DNA of 64,000 nucleotides from Burhinus oedicnemus (GCA_008921705.1 VFFE01009084.1:2629741-2693740); one strand, 5' to 3'. Shown: positions 1 to 12,875, counted from the stretch's first letter. Program-made: numbers and translations. The notes: generated from the letters alone by a model not told the origin.

Positions 1-920
1 AACGTTTTGTAGTTCCTACTGTATAGACTTATTTCCAATTTTATACTTGCAACCACAGATCCCTAACTAAAAAGGATAAGGGATTTGTTTAACAATCAAG
101 TCTCGCTTTTAACACGACAGGCATTACTATTACACTGTTCTTAATTTTTGAGCAGTCCTTGAAGGACTAAAAAGTTATTACTGGTATTACCTCAGACTAA
201 TGATCTGTTGTATTATAAATACTATAAATCAGGCACAACCGAAGCTTTTTTGTTTTCTGTTTGTTTATAAGTATCACGCTGGAATTTTTTCACTTTTTGT
301 TTTACAATGTATTACTTCTAATCATTAAAAATGGCACCAACTGAGGCTGTGTTCTTATGCTGATGGTTAACGGACTTTGATAGTTCTGACCAAAGTACAA
401 TTTTTCTGTTATATTGATACGTTGTGTTAATCCAAGGCCTGTCCTGATTGTACATACCTCTCAAAATACCAACAGGCACATCTGCGTTACTTCAGAGGTT
501 CCTTAATCAAGAAGCAAAAAAAGCAGCTCTGTGCCAGAGCTGCTGGTGAATACGTGAAACAAAGAGTTTATGCCACATAGTCAAAGTGTTAGACCTTCCT
601 CAGTGTTAAAACAGCACTGCATTTTTCTAGATGGGTATTTATTTACCTTCTATTACTGTACAAAATGACTGTGATACTCTTGTAACAGCTCCAAAAGGAA
701 AATGACCTGCTGACTTCCAACCATATTCAAGTTAGTGGTTTCTATTAGAGCTCTTTATTTAATGCTTAAACTGCCTGCCTACAGAACCATAGTCTTTTTG
801 TAACATCCTGGCACTTGTACCAAAACCAAATGTAACAGACCTGAAGATCCTCCTTCAATGTGAAGACTTTTTTTACCATTGAAAACCAACACTGAAATAA
901 AAAGTACCTAACTTGCATTG
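1..920 (+). other. Candidate 3' UTR end of the upstream gene (BIRC6 by synteny)
   Basis: No open reading frame of note occurs here. The sequence is AT-rich and not repeat-like. It looks like a long vertebrate 3' UTR and ends just after an AATAAA hexamer at 896-901. In other vertebrates BIRC6 lies directly upstream of TTC27 in the same orientation, so this could be the tail of its last exon. The assignment rests on gene order and sequence texture only. None of the C-terminal ubiquitin-conjugating domain of BIRC6 is in the window, so the coding part would have to lie to the left. It could equally be plain intergenic DNA. Confidence 0.4.
896..901 (+). terminator. Canonical polyadenylation hexamer AATAAA
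   Basis: An AATAAA lies at the end of the UTR-like segment. About 50 bases downstream the sequence becomes T/G-rich (TGTACC, TTTTTCTCTAGTGTGT, 950-972), which fits a downstream cleavage-stimulation element. It is the best candidate poly(A) site for a + strand transcript entering from the left. Such hexamers are common by chance in AT-rich DNA. Confidence 0.4.
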
Positions 921-3900
921 ATTTGACATTAAGAGGGTGGCTAACATGATTGTACCTTTTTCTCTAGTGTGTATTTATGGTAACATAGCAATGCTAATGT
1001 GTAGTCACTGCTGCTTAATTAAGCAGATGTAAACAGCTGCATGGGATATTAAACTCTTTAATTTGTATCCATGTACCAATTATTTTTTTGCTCTAATCTA
1101 AGCTAGAATGGTGTTGTACCAAATTAATGCAGAGATTCGGTCCTTAATGGCTTGCAACTATGTTACAGTCTAGTAACTAAATTGTGAACTTGGCAACAGA
1201 TACAAAATACCTATTTTCAGGTTTTTAGGTATAACACACAAGCTATGTTACTCGGCAGTAAAATCACAGTAAATCCTATAAGGTATGTAGACAACAGTAT
1301 TTTTATTTTTTTTAAACCATTTTCCTCACTTTTACCATTTCATCGAATTGAATAGATCATAGTTTCTAGCCATTGCATTGAAGTACCACGTTTTAACTGT
1401 TATGCTGTTTTTGGAGAAAATGTTTTAAAAATCCACAAATTATTTTCAAAAGCACAAAGGGCAGCAAATTGCTAATTAGCTCATTATGGAATTTTAGCCC
1501 ATGGGTTTTGGTACTGCCTTTGGCCCAAGATTCACCACTGACACATTGCCATGCTGTGTAGTATGGGATGTTACCAGCCTTTGGAATTGCTGTAGCCACT
1601 CTGCGGAAGGAAGAGTGCACCACAATAAGTCAATAGTCTTTGCAGATGCTTCACAGATGACAATGCCAAGCTCTTCTGACTGATTCAATCTACGCTATCT
1701 ACTGAAGAGGGAACAGCTCAGCAATCTATGAGACCTTGTGCTTGATGAGAGCAAACCACTCATTACACTGATAGCTACGCATAAACAACTGTTCTGTTTT
1801 GCAGTTGTAGACAGTACTCTTCACATAGAGACACGAATGATACTGCTGTGAGATTTAGTGGTTTCCTCTGGAATTTCCTTTGGGTAAAAGATGTGCATAA
1901 GTGTATGGAATAACGCTCCTCTGTAATCCTACCACTGGTATACAAGAAAAAAAACAAAGATGACCATCTAGAAAAACAAGAAAATTTGAAACCTAAGAAC
2001 CCTGTAAAGAACTTCAAGTTTGACTCCAGTAATTATGTTAGATGTTTAGGTACTGGCAGAATAAAGCATGTGTGATGACAGAGTGACAGGGTCTGTTTGA
2101 CATTGTTGGTTGGGTTTTGTTACTGTTTTTCTTCTCTAAGTCTTTTGACGTAAGTTCAAGGTTGAGATTGTGCACGTCTGCCACCCTGTCGAGGGGACTC
2201 CCTTGCAGCAGGTAATCATGCCAACACAGGTAAGGCACTGGACTGCTGCTGATAGCTTCTGGGGAGCTTCAGTGCGGGTCATCAGTACTGTGGCTGGATG
2301 ATGATCTATTAAGCAGCAGTAGAGCTTGAATTCTTTACTTATTAAAAAAAAAAGCGCTCCCATACATTACAGGAACTAAGTATATACTACACTACTTATG
2401 ATGGCTTTAAACTCTGCTTGCTATATCAAATAGGGCATTCAGTTTCTGGCAGGAACCACATTGTTAAGAAAACATTACTACAAAACAGTATTTTTTTTTT
2501 CCCCGTGCAACTATGTAATCCTATACATAGGGTGTTTATTAGGGAAGCTTTTCTTCCCCAACATGTTTCTGGTGTTACATAAACAAATGTTCTGTTTTAC
2601 ATCCTGAAGGAAACAACTTGATAAGCAAACAACCATATTATTAATTTACCTTGTTTACTCATAAATATCTGAATACAAATCCAGCTGACCTACATTTAAG
2701 CTGGGACTATACTATGTTACTCTGGTCTCTGTGAAGGAGAATTACCTAGGCTTAGGTTTTTAGTGAGCGTTTCTCAGGCATGTCATCTTCATTTTTTACC
2801 TCCATGCTGCCTTTGTATTAGTGTGGTTTAGAAGTGTTCTTTTTTTGTTTTCCTATTTGTTTCTCCAGAAGCCAGTCACCATCACATGGACTCGCCTCCC
2901 TGAACTGTCAACTCCCTGTAGTTAGAAAATAGAAATTAGAAGCATTTTTCAATGGAAAGGAGACAGAGATTCACATTTATCTTAACCTTAAGGAATAAGT
3001 ATAAGGTACAGAAGCTATTTCAGATATATGTTCTCAATTTATTTTTTTTAGCCTGTATATACACACTTACATACACACATACATAATTATATATCTATAA
3101 ATGCATCAGGTTTGGCAGTTACTTGTCTTCGAAAAACAGTTTTCTGAGCTTTATTTTCCCCTCTCCTTTTCCATAGGTAGTGACAACATTAGGTGAAATG
3201 TGCAAGTGTTTATATCAGAACATGAGCTTCCTGAAATACAGTAAGCTGAATGGGGGTAAATGTAAGTTCTACAATTACTAAAACAAATCACAGGTAAAAA
3301 AATTTCATTCTCCAGAGATTTTGTTGTTGTCGTCATTTTTTTCTCCTAGAACATGACTGCAGAAAATACAATATCTACCCAGTGAATTACTATAGTATAG
3401 CTCTAAAATAATCTCACCACTGCCTCTGTTTTTAATAAAGGCTCAGAGAAAACAAATCCCAAACCACAATGCTCCATCTTGATTGAGAGAGTTCTGCATA
3501 TTGTGACCTGTCATCTCTGCAGGCTTCAATCTCTTCTATGCTTCTTGCCTCAGAAGCAGCTTTTTGGATCTTGAAAAGTGATAACCTGGTCCACTTAGTT
3601 CTGCAGCTGTATTAATGCTACTTATCCTTTACATTAAGAGTGCCTATAATATCTGCATCATGTAACAATACAGTACCATCCTGAAGTGTCTCAATAATAT
3701 TAATGCTAGAGTTGGTAACGTTTCTGTAATTCAGATAGCAAAATTTTGTATTTAAGGTTGTTTAGTTAAAAGTCCAGAAACGGAAGAAGCAGGTTCTTTA
3801 TCAAAGACAGTGCAGGGTGTTGAGCAGCCCTGCTTCTGACGGGAAGATAGCTGAGCTAACCTTAGGAACTAGTGCAAGCAGAGCCCTAAGAAAATCACCT

Positions 3901-4388
3901 GGGAGTAAGAAAAAGGCATGTTATTGTCCCCCTGAAAAGACATTTAGAAATGAGGTAACTGGCAAGACTTGTACACGACAGAAATTGTCAAACCTTGAAA
4001 GTAATGCCCAAAACTATACTTAAAGCAAATATAAATGTATATTTGCAAAAATAACGAGGAGGTTGATCTACTCTGGTTGCCAGAGCAATGAGTCAGACAT
4101 GGTTTTACATAAGGAACATGCTTCTCAAACGTATCATGTGTCACTGCATTTAAAAACCTGCAGACACTCTCCTGTTGCCTCTTGGGTTCCATACTTCCAG
4201 CTTAACCACTTGCTGAATATTTTTAAATTTATTTGTCCTGCACCTCCATTCATTGTTCTCTTCCTCACCTACCAACCTGCATCCACAGACATGCACAAAG
4301 CCTTCAGTAGTAAACTCTTCACATAAAGCTCTATGGGTAGAAAGCAACCACATCCCAGTCCCCCAGTGGCAAACATATGAACACATCT

Positions 4389-4482
4389 TAAAAAAAAAAA
4401 CAAAACAAAAAACAACAACAACACAACCCACCCACAAAAAATCAACACCAAACAAAACAACCAGAAAATTAAAGCAAACTAC
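4389..4482. repeat. A/C-rich low-complexity tract
   Basis: The tract is nearly pure A and C, with AAAC-like words and runs of A. It makes the opposite strand spell long stretches of Phe/Val/Leu codons, which explains the 161-codon open frame on the minus strand here. I do not regard that frame as a gene. Confidence 0.8.
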
Positions 4483-5352
4483 AGTCTCATCATAAAAAAA
4501 ATTCAATTTGCCATCATTAAAGACTGCCTCAGTTGCTTCATTAAGCATTTTCTCATTTACCAGGAGAGCAAACAGGAAAAGCAAGATGTGGGGGTTTTTT
4601 CCATCTTTTCTATTTTCTTTCAGATATTTAAACAAGTATGTAATTCAGAAGAAGAATACCAACAGAAAATGTCTTGCAGCCTACTCCTAAACAATGGTTT
4701 GTATGTCTCTAGAAGTCCTGTTCTCTCACCTTGAAACTGTAAGTTTTCAGCCACAGAAAACCTTTGCCCATACCTAAATTAGCAATAACCAAATCAATGC
4801 AAACTTCCAGGACTTTGTCAGTCAAAATGCCTTCGTTTGAAACCTCTGGCAGTAATAATGAGCTTATTTCTACAATTATTTTAAGCAGCTTGTGAGAAGG
4901 TGGCAACAAGTTGGATGTCACACAGCTGTACAGCAGTCGCAGCTGAAGCCCAGCGCAGCACAATTCTAAGCCTAGGTTACGACAGCAGCTCTTTAACACT
5001 GCACAAGGGGTACCAATGGGGTTAATTTAGGCTGTAACAAGGCCATTATCATTACATATGCACAACCAGCCTAGCCAAACACCAGCATTCTCACATCAGG
5101 GAAGCCAGGGTGCCAGATCCCTGTGTGTGCTGGCTGGGAAAAGTCCTGCGGGATGCGAGTCCCAGCCTCCATTCTGGCTATAGCTACAGTTCAGGCTGTC
5201 CTGAAAACCTTGCAAGTGTTTGCTGGCAGCATACTGTGGCAATGATTCAAGAGGAAACGGAGGTGACATGGCAGATCAAAAACGAATAGCCAACAGCAGG
5301 ATTGCTGGAAAGGAAATTATATGTCTGCCAACAGGACCCATCCTCTTCAACT

Positions 5353-5416
5353 ACCAAGTTTTCACTGGGCAAATCTCAGCTGGATTTTGAGGCAATTTCA
5401 CCCAGTGAAACTTGGT
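5353..5416. other. Strong imperfect inverted repeat (hairpin)
   Basis: The left arm 5,353-5,369 (ACCAAGTTTTCACTGGG) is the reverse complement of the right arm 5,401-5,416 (CCCAGTGAAACTTGGT) apart from one extra T. Inside it, AAAT (5,371-5,374) can pair with ATTT (5,395-5,398) and CTCA with TGAG, leaving a short loop. The result is a roughly 64-nt foldback. It could be a pre-miRNA-like structure or the remnant of a palindromic transposon. The sequence alone does not decide. Confidence 0.7.
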
Positions 5417-5819
5417 GAGATGTACAAAATTCACAGGGGCTGGCCTCCAGCTCAGCAGCAGTCACAAGAGAAATCGTGCGACCATCTGGCTGGCTGAATT
5501 TTGCCATAGCATGTGGGATTCCGGGTAAATCCCAGAGCATTACAAAAGCCCTAAACTAGGGGGAAAAAATTCTTCCAGATTCGATTCAACACATCTCCCG
5601 TCTGCCTCGTGGTCACTAAAGGCAACAGAGTGTGCAGGCAGGTCACACAGACGCCGAAACACCTGCTGTCATATAGCTCCCTGGGAGGCTTTAAACACTA
5701 GCAACATGAAGGATCTAATAGAGACCACCTGATCCACATGACAGAACAGGGAAGACAAGGGTGGAAATTACAACCAAATGACCATTTAGCTCAATACGGA
5801 TTTCACTCTAGTTTAAAAA

Positions 5820-5866
5820 TAATTAAAAAAACAAAAAAAAAACAAAAACCAAAAAACACAACCCCA
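5820..5866. repeat. A/C-rich low-complexity tract
   Basis: This is a run of A with interspersed C (AAAACAAAAAAC-type words). It is one of several similar tracts in the window (4.4, 9.8, 31.1, 46.9 and 48.5 kb). Confidence 0.7.
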
Positions 5867-8800
5867 CAGTCACAAACAATTGCTGTTGATAACAGCAAAT
5901 AGAGACTGAAGCAGAGGTACTCCAGAGAACATAATATCCTTTTGTATCTGCACTGCCTACTGATGTGTTAAACCTCCTTCCGCTCTTTTCTAGCTGTTCC
6001 TCCGAGGAAATCATTCATGTTAGAAAACAAATAGCCAGATGAACAAATGACACACAGCAGGGAACTGAACATCAATAACCTGTATCAGAGGAGAAGCCAA
6101 GCCGTTTAAACAAAGAATAGGAGAGCAACAGTACATGGCTCCTGATAAACAACTGTGTAATTCAGAAAAGATGGTTCTATCTTGAAGAGCTCTCAAGAGT
6201 CTGTACTGCTAGCAGAAATCAATGAAGGATAGTGCTGAAATTTCAAGATTGCATATAGAGAACTGCAGTAGAACGCTAAATTCGATGTATGCCTAATGCA
6301 AGACATGGATTAATCATCTGAATAAAAATAGCATAGTTAAAATGCTTGTTGTGATACTGCTGTCTTCTTGAAAATGTTAGTATGACTTGCGTAAGTGTAT
6401 TTTTAATTACGACTTTAAATACACTTTTGCTTTTACTTGCAAATGCATTTTCAGACACAGAATCCAACAGCAAGTGATTTTCCATTGCAAAGGGTGCCCT
6501 CAAAGACAGTTGTCCAGTCAATGTCACTAAGGACACACCATGACTGTAAATTCATCCAGTTTTCATTTTGCTCTGATAGTTTATTTTCCACATTTCAACA
6601 CACTGACCTTTTATGCATCAAAGCTCCACTGAGGCAACAGAGCAGTGCTCTGTGCCCCAGCGTTCACGATGGGCTGCAATTTAGTGTCCTACTGGTCAGA
6701 ATCTGGGGTCCCACAGCAAAGCGTGCTTGATCTGTCATACAGAAATTACTCTCTATTCATTCCCAAATACTACATCTCGTGACTGATGTAAAGTTTCCAT
6801 GTAGATTAAATGGCCAGCAGTGTTCAACTCAACCTTTGCCTTCTTTTTATCAGACTGAATTTGTTCCATAAGCCCTGTGGAAAAAATGCCACTATTTACA
6901 TTTTTCCTAAATTTAAGTATCTCCATAGTTGAACAGCTTTTGCCTTAATGGCCTTTGGGCTTTAGTTCAGTTAGCGTATGTAAAGAAAATATTTCAGAGT
7001 GCTTATTCAGCATCATCTTCTCATCCTAGTTTAGGCCTTTGTATATGACTTATTATTTATATGACATCTAAGGAAGATGACAGCTCTTATGAAGCTAAAG
7101 GAAATCTTACAAGTGCCATTTTAAGGTATGTATCAGAAAAGACGATTTGCTCTTTGCTTTCTTGTTAAAATACTATTTCGCCATTTGTATGACCCAAAGT
7201 CCTCTGCCCAAAGTCAATTTTATCATAGAAATGCTGCCAGGAGGGACAGCTGGAGGTGATCGCCCTTTAGCTCGTTCTTCCCCAAATGAAACATCTAACT
7301 CCCTCAACAACTACAACTGCTCATGGAATGTGCGATCGAGGTCCCCTACCACCATGACAGTTTAGACTCTGTGCTTCAAGGTAATTGCTTTCTCCCTTTT
7401 GTCTCTAGTCCCAGTTATGTAGTGATGTTACCATGGATACCCTGCATTTATAGCTTATTTCAGTTACAAGACATAATTTGTGCATTTTAATTTACTCAAA
7501 ACCAAAACCATTTTACAATAGGTGAAGAAAATAAGGAGGAAAACTGAGCATAGGTCCTGTTTCACTTTTAAAAGGCCAGCCATTTCCAGTTTATCTCATA
7601 CTTGCATTAAAGCCATTAATCATCATAAACTCATTTTGTCTAAAAGCAGAGGTAATATATTTTTCCATGTAAATCACTTCATTGCCATGACAGAATGATG
7701 TCAGACAGTCTAAATAGGTGAGCTAATAAATTTGCCTTTTGGAACATTGTTTAGCATTAAAGGTTACTGGGAGGCCAGGGCATGATTGATGTCAGCTGCT
7801 GGTAAGAAAAATTCGGTTTTCATTTTCATAAAACAGACCTAAATACTATATTGTCACAGACACACTTCTACAGACTGAGAAAATATACACATAACTTAAT
7901 GCTGGAGCAGTAAGAACCCAAGACCTCTCTAGAATAGAAATCCAACTCCAGCTAATAATAAGATTTTTCTTAAATTTGTAAAAGACCATTAAAATAAAAA
8001 TTAACTTTCCAAGTTGTACAATATCATTCTTCTTTTTAAGGACAGTTTTTGAGCAATAATTCAGCCCTTCACGTTCACCATTTGTACATGCACATATAGT
8101 TGAATACACAAATTCTTTTAACTGAAATTAGCTTTGCATCTAATTTGGCTATGTAATTCTATAAGAATTCTCAAACAATTAAACAGTAGTACAGGAGAAA
8201 CAGAATTTTGTTTCTCCCCCCACAAAAGCAACCAATCTTGCCTGAATTGCAGTCTATACCTTAACCAAAATGCAACTACTTACCGAAATCCTACAACAGC
8301 ATGGTAGAACAAATATATATATGGCATCATGGAAAACAGAAGGACTGTGACAAAACCTAGAAGTCAAAGCTGTTACTCCCTGTTTCTTTGTATAAGATCT
8401 CTCCAAGTCAAGCTTTGGAAGAAATTACTGACTTTGGTTTGATTCAAAACATTTTTTTTTCCTATTTGCTCTTTTTTTCTTTAGGGGAAAACAGAGGAAA
8501 AACAAACTGGTGAAAATAGATCAAAAACTATGTTGCACATAGCTTTAATCCCCACTCCTTACTGCAGCAGTGGGTACGTATACTCAGTAACCACAGCCCT
8601 GCTGGTTGAGGCATAGCAATGCTCTTTCCACACAGTTGATGTTATGGGAGGTGTGCTGCAGCCCACACAGACCAGCTGCAATGAAAGAAGCAAGTCCCCT
8701 TTAGAACTCTGTTCTGTTTCATATACAGATAAAACAGAAAGCTGGATATCCCCTCAGCATTTATCAAGCTCTTAAAGTGAGTTTCAGAGCCTCTAATGAG

Positions 8801-9160
8801 CACCATGGTTGCAGGGTTGTAGCTCTATCAGCTTCCTGATCAGCTCCTCTAAAGCCAGCTTTAGGCTGGCTTTTAGATCTTTTAGATCTTCACTTACAAA
8901 TTAGACACCCCAAAGAAACAGATACCATCCTGCAGAACACCTAGTCTAGGCCAAAAGGGAACGGACACTTAACAATACGGGTTGGTTCATTATTTGTTTC
9001 TTTTCATGTTCAAATTATAGTTCAACACCTCACTCCAAAGGAGAAGCAATTTTGTCAGGGCAGTTTGTTTCTGTAAAACAGTTAACCAGGTTTGATATTT
9101 AACACAAATGTTTTAATTACCCGTGTCATCCTGAAGGACAGTACACAGCTGTGTGAGACA

Positions 9161-9218
9161 GTGGGAATGAGGATGGGAATGAGGGAATGATGGGAATGAA
9201 CCGTGGGAATGAGGATGG
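9161..9218 (+). repeat. Short imperfect tandem repeat (GGGAATGA units)
   Basis: The word GGGAATGA recurs five times in about 58 bases, in variants such as GTGGGAATGAGGATGG and GAGGGAATGATGG. It is a degenerate minisatellite of roughly 8-16 bp period. A 121-codon open frame starts inside it (9,203-9,568) but shows no domain and is not called as a gene. Confidence 0.7.
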
Positions 9219-9585
9219 TCCCCTTTTCCTCACTTCAGAGCTGCACTCCTACAGCTCAGCTGCCAGATGAGCTCCAGCGCTCATCTAACCACCCCCATCA
9301 CTGTGACAGCGTCATCCTCAACTTGACAAAAAGCTGCCTGTACAAAGAGGAACCTGTCAGGAACTGGCTCCTGCCAAGGGAAAGGTCTCCTGGGTATCAC
9401 AGCAACCTCCAAGGAAGGGGCAAGGCAGTGCAGATGGAAGCAAGGCTGGAGGGCAGGATGGTGAGACCTCTCATTTTCAGGGGCAGTGAGCTGTTTGGCC
9501 AGCTCCACTGCTCATGCAAGTACAGCCTCAGCTCTTCTACCTTGCTAATTTTTAAGCTTACCCTATAACAGTCAGTTTCCTTCTC

Positions 9586-9614
9586 TGTAAAAAAAAAAAA
9601 AAAATAAAAAAAAA
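9586..9614. repeat. Poly(A) tract
   Basis: This is an almost uninterrupted run of A broken by one T. No retroposed sequence is recognisable immediately to its left, so it is treated as a simple repeat rather than the tail of a processed pseudogene. Confidence 0.7.
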
Positions 9615-9841
9615 TCTATTTATAGATTTTAATGGATCCTTAAAGTAATTTGATTCATTGCAACAGGACAGTTTCTGGTGAATTCAACCTAATCTTTTCA
9701 CCAGTGATGTTTACTCATTTTTATTCAGCTTGATTAACTCATCAATTTTAAATTTCTCTTGATGTGCTCTGAAATACATTTTTGAGGTAAGATATATCAT
9801 TAAAATGCCCTTGCACCAGGAAAACTTTAGTATGTAGTACA

Positions 9842-9892
9842 GGAAAAAAAAAAAAACAAAAAACCAACCAACACACAAAACCCCCAAACAAT
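9842..9892. repeat. A/C-rich low-complexity tract
   Basis: A run of A is followed by CAAAAAACCAACCAACACACAAAAC-like words. It has the same composition as the tracts at 4.4, 31.1, 46.9 and 48.5 kb. Confidence 0.7.
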
Positions 9893-10044
9893 ACATTACC
9901 AGTAAAGAATCTTCATGAATACACACAAAAAACAAACAGAAATCTTTCTTTTTCCACAGGTCTGCATACTGCCCAGGAATCCTTCTGCCTTTCACATGAC
10001 ACATCAAAACAAAAACCAGCCACTTCAGGGACAATAAATCATTT

Positions 10045-10056
10045 CCCCCCCCCCCC
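10045..10056. repeat. C12 homopolymer
   Basis: Twelve consecutive C residues. Length polymorphism and sequencing error are likely here. Confidence 0.85.
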
Positions 10057-11604
10057 TTCTGTTCTTATCCTTCATAAAGACAGAGATTGTATTTCTGTAG
10101 TTGTATCTGTGTGTGAGCCCACTGATCATGACAGAAAAGCAAAATCAAATAAAATAATTCTGCTTTGTTCTGATAGGGATGACACAGTCCCTTTCCTTCT
10201 GATGTGTTTTGGTAAGCTTCATCGGTTTGTCGATACTGACAGTGGAGAAGGGAAAGGAAATAGATGAATGTGCAATATCAGGTGCTTTGGATTATCTATA
10301 GCTGCATATTGGTTCAGTGGCGTCTTGGAGGATGCCACCTTAAATGAGAACAACCCTTGGTGGCAATCAGTCAGGATCTGGGATAGTGTAACTCCCAAAA
10401 CGGAATCTTTACTGCTGACTCTCAAGAGATGCAACACAAAATCAGAACCGAAAAACGTTGACTAAAACAAGTATGAATTCCTCTCACTAAAACATTTTAA
10501 ACTCAAACACTGTGTTCTCAAGTGTTGTTTCCCTGTGTGACTCCCTTTATCAATTCATAGATTTTTTCCATTCACTTATCTTGTTCTCACTGCAAAAACT
10601 ATTACAACTTTTCCAATCTTTGCACTGTTTTTTCCCTTCTATATTCTCCTTGCTCATGCAAAGTTTGACTTCTTTCTTTAAAAAAATGGTCTCTTCTGGA
10701 AATGTGAGGTCCTTCTCTGCTGACTATTTAAGTAGTGTTTAGTACTTACCCCATACTTGGATGCCTAACTCTTAACTCCTACAGTATTTCCCAGGTTAAC
10801 AGTAAAAATGTCGCCATTTTTTCCTAAAATGGCAGCCTAAGTAATCCTGTTCCATCTAAATTATTTTTCAAGCTCTCCACCCTTCTGCCCCTTTTAAGAA
10901 GAAAATATACAATGTAATTCAGTAATTGAAACAATTATTTACTTGAGCAATATGTTAATGTAATGTTTAAATGATAATGACAATAGCAATACAAATGAAA
11001 AGGGAAATGTATACACACATTCTCCATATTGCGTTCAACTTAGGAACAGACTGCAGCTGACAACCTTATATTTACTTCAAGAAAACTGAGTATTCAATAT
11101 TTTTGTAGTCCTTGATGTTGATAAAGGTAGTATATTTTTTAAATTCATACTGAGGCTCACTATCATCTAAAGGCATGCTAAAAGCTGACAAATTAAACCT
11201 GCCAGCTATGGATATATTAAATTCTCTCTAATTCCCTCAACCCATTACATGCTGAAACCAACTGTATTTTTTTTTTTTAAATTCACAGTACTTTGGTGTG
11301 CATATGTGTCTCACTAACCATTTTCTGCCAGGAGCACTGCAGCAAGCCAAAGAATAGCATTAACCAATTCGCAAAACTGTTTTGCGCAGCATTTGCTCAA
11401 GTAAAGCTGCTCTTTCCTCTGTTTTTGACATCCCCGTGACTGCACTGCAGAACTGCTCTAACCACTGCACTTACAGGATGCAACATGCTGATATCTTATT
11501 TAAATTCTGCAAGGGCACCACCTGCCCCGTATTTGAGTTATGAGGCTGAAATGCTCTTTACTGCAAGACAACCAAGAGGTCTTTTGGAGAAAAGGATGTA
11601 AATT

Positions 11605-11624
11605 GGGGGGGGGGGGGGGGGGGG
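11605..11624. repeat. G20 homopolymer, potential G-quadruplex
   Basis: Twenty consecutive G residues on the + strand lie in otherwise AT-rich DNA. A run of this length can fold into an intramolecular quadruplex in many registers. It is also a classic site of length error in assemblies. Confidence 0.85.
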
Positions 11625-12359
11625 AGGAATGAACAAAGACCAGGTTTCATTTGCTTGGACAATTCTATTGCACTCTGAAGAAACAAAGCAGACTTCAGAA
11701 TAGTCTCAGTCAACCACCGAACCTTGTGTCCAGATGCTTAACCTCTACCACCAATGCTGCCACAATTTACCAGGCGGTTCTTCCAGAACATGACTCTTAG
11801 CATAAAATGCTACCATTAATAATTATTTCCCTTGTCAGTAACAATAACGTATCAGACCTCTTAAACGTCCACCTGCTCCTCTTATTCATCACCTCCTGAA
11901 CAAGATACTGGAGCTCTTAATATACATGTATGTAAATTGGTACAGCCTGATCCTTCACTCAGCTAGCAACATCCATTTCCATTGCCCGTTTACCCTTTCC
12001 TCCGCAAACACATTCATCCTATCTTTCACACTGCATTATGAACAAAAAAAGGAAAAAAAACCTTCCAGGCTTGTCTGCAATGCCACTTCTGGACACCCTT
12101 TTTCTCATCCTTTTTCAGTATCTACCATGACAGCTCCTGCGACGTACTGATTGTATATACATGGAGGGTTTGCAGCAATTTCCGTTATTTATGTAGCATT
12201 CAGATCTTCTTAATAAAAAGATAAAATCAGACAAGATGCAGCTGTTCACACAGCTGGCTTATGAAAACATTATTTTCTCTGCCTCCTACTACATTAGCTC
12301 TCCACAGCATCTCCAAGCACATCTTACAACTACTCTTATCTTCCCATCTTAAACACTGA

Positions 12360-12780
12360 AAGAGTTCTCGTCAGGGCCCCTGGTGCACCAATTGGCCTTA
12401 AGAGCCCTGGCCAGCCTCACCTGGGGCCTCCACACACACCTCTCTGCCCACGGGCCCAGGACCTCTATTTAAGCCCGGCCCAGGGCCACCAGTCTCTGCC
12501 TGAGCTAGGCTGTCACAGTGCTGGTCTCCAGCTCTGTCACAGCCCTGGAGTCTGTTCATTCCCGACCCCTGAGCTGGCTTGACCTCGGACCTGCCTCCTC
12601 ACTGCACATTTGCGTGATGGTCTGGGCTCAGTTGAACCTGCCCAGAGCCTGTGGGCCTGCCTTGCTCAGGCACTGCGGGCAGTCGGTCCTGCCTCACCAC
12701 TCGTGTGACCCCCTCGGGGGTCGCTGGCCCTGAGGAGCAGCCAGCTCTCACTGTCCCCTGACAGTCCCGTAGAAAGGGCT
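12360..12780 (+). repeat. Isolated GC-rich module with TATA-like box; possible solo LTR or unclassified repeat
   Basis: About 420 bases of markedly GC-rich DNA are embedded in AT-rich intergenic sequence with sharp edges on both sides. A TATA-like word, CTATTTAAGC, lies at about 12,466-12,475 and is followed by a GC-rich start-site-like segment. An open frame of 71 codons (12,518-12,733) starts shortly after but encodes no recognisable domain. Few CpG dinucleotides remain, unlike the CpG island at 23 kb. That argues for an old methylated insert rather than an active promoter. I see no clear TG...CA ends or target duplication, so the LTR idea is only a guess. Confidence 0.4.
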
Positions 12781-12875
12781 GTTACCCAATTCTTCTGCTG
12801 TGATTAAGATTTTTAGGCCCTGTTTTAATACAGTTCATTAAAAATAAGAAAATTACTTAAATGAATAAGCAAAAC

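Noticed and set aside
4150..4635. 161-codon open frame on the minus strand
   Set aside because: It runs through the A/C-rich tract, giving Phe/Val/Leu-rich low-complexity protein with no domain. There are no splice or promoter signals.
9203..9568. 121-codon + strand open frame
   Set aside because: It starts inside a degenerate tandem repeat and has no recognisable domain. Coding potential cannot be supported.
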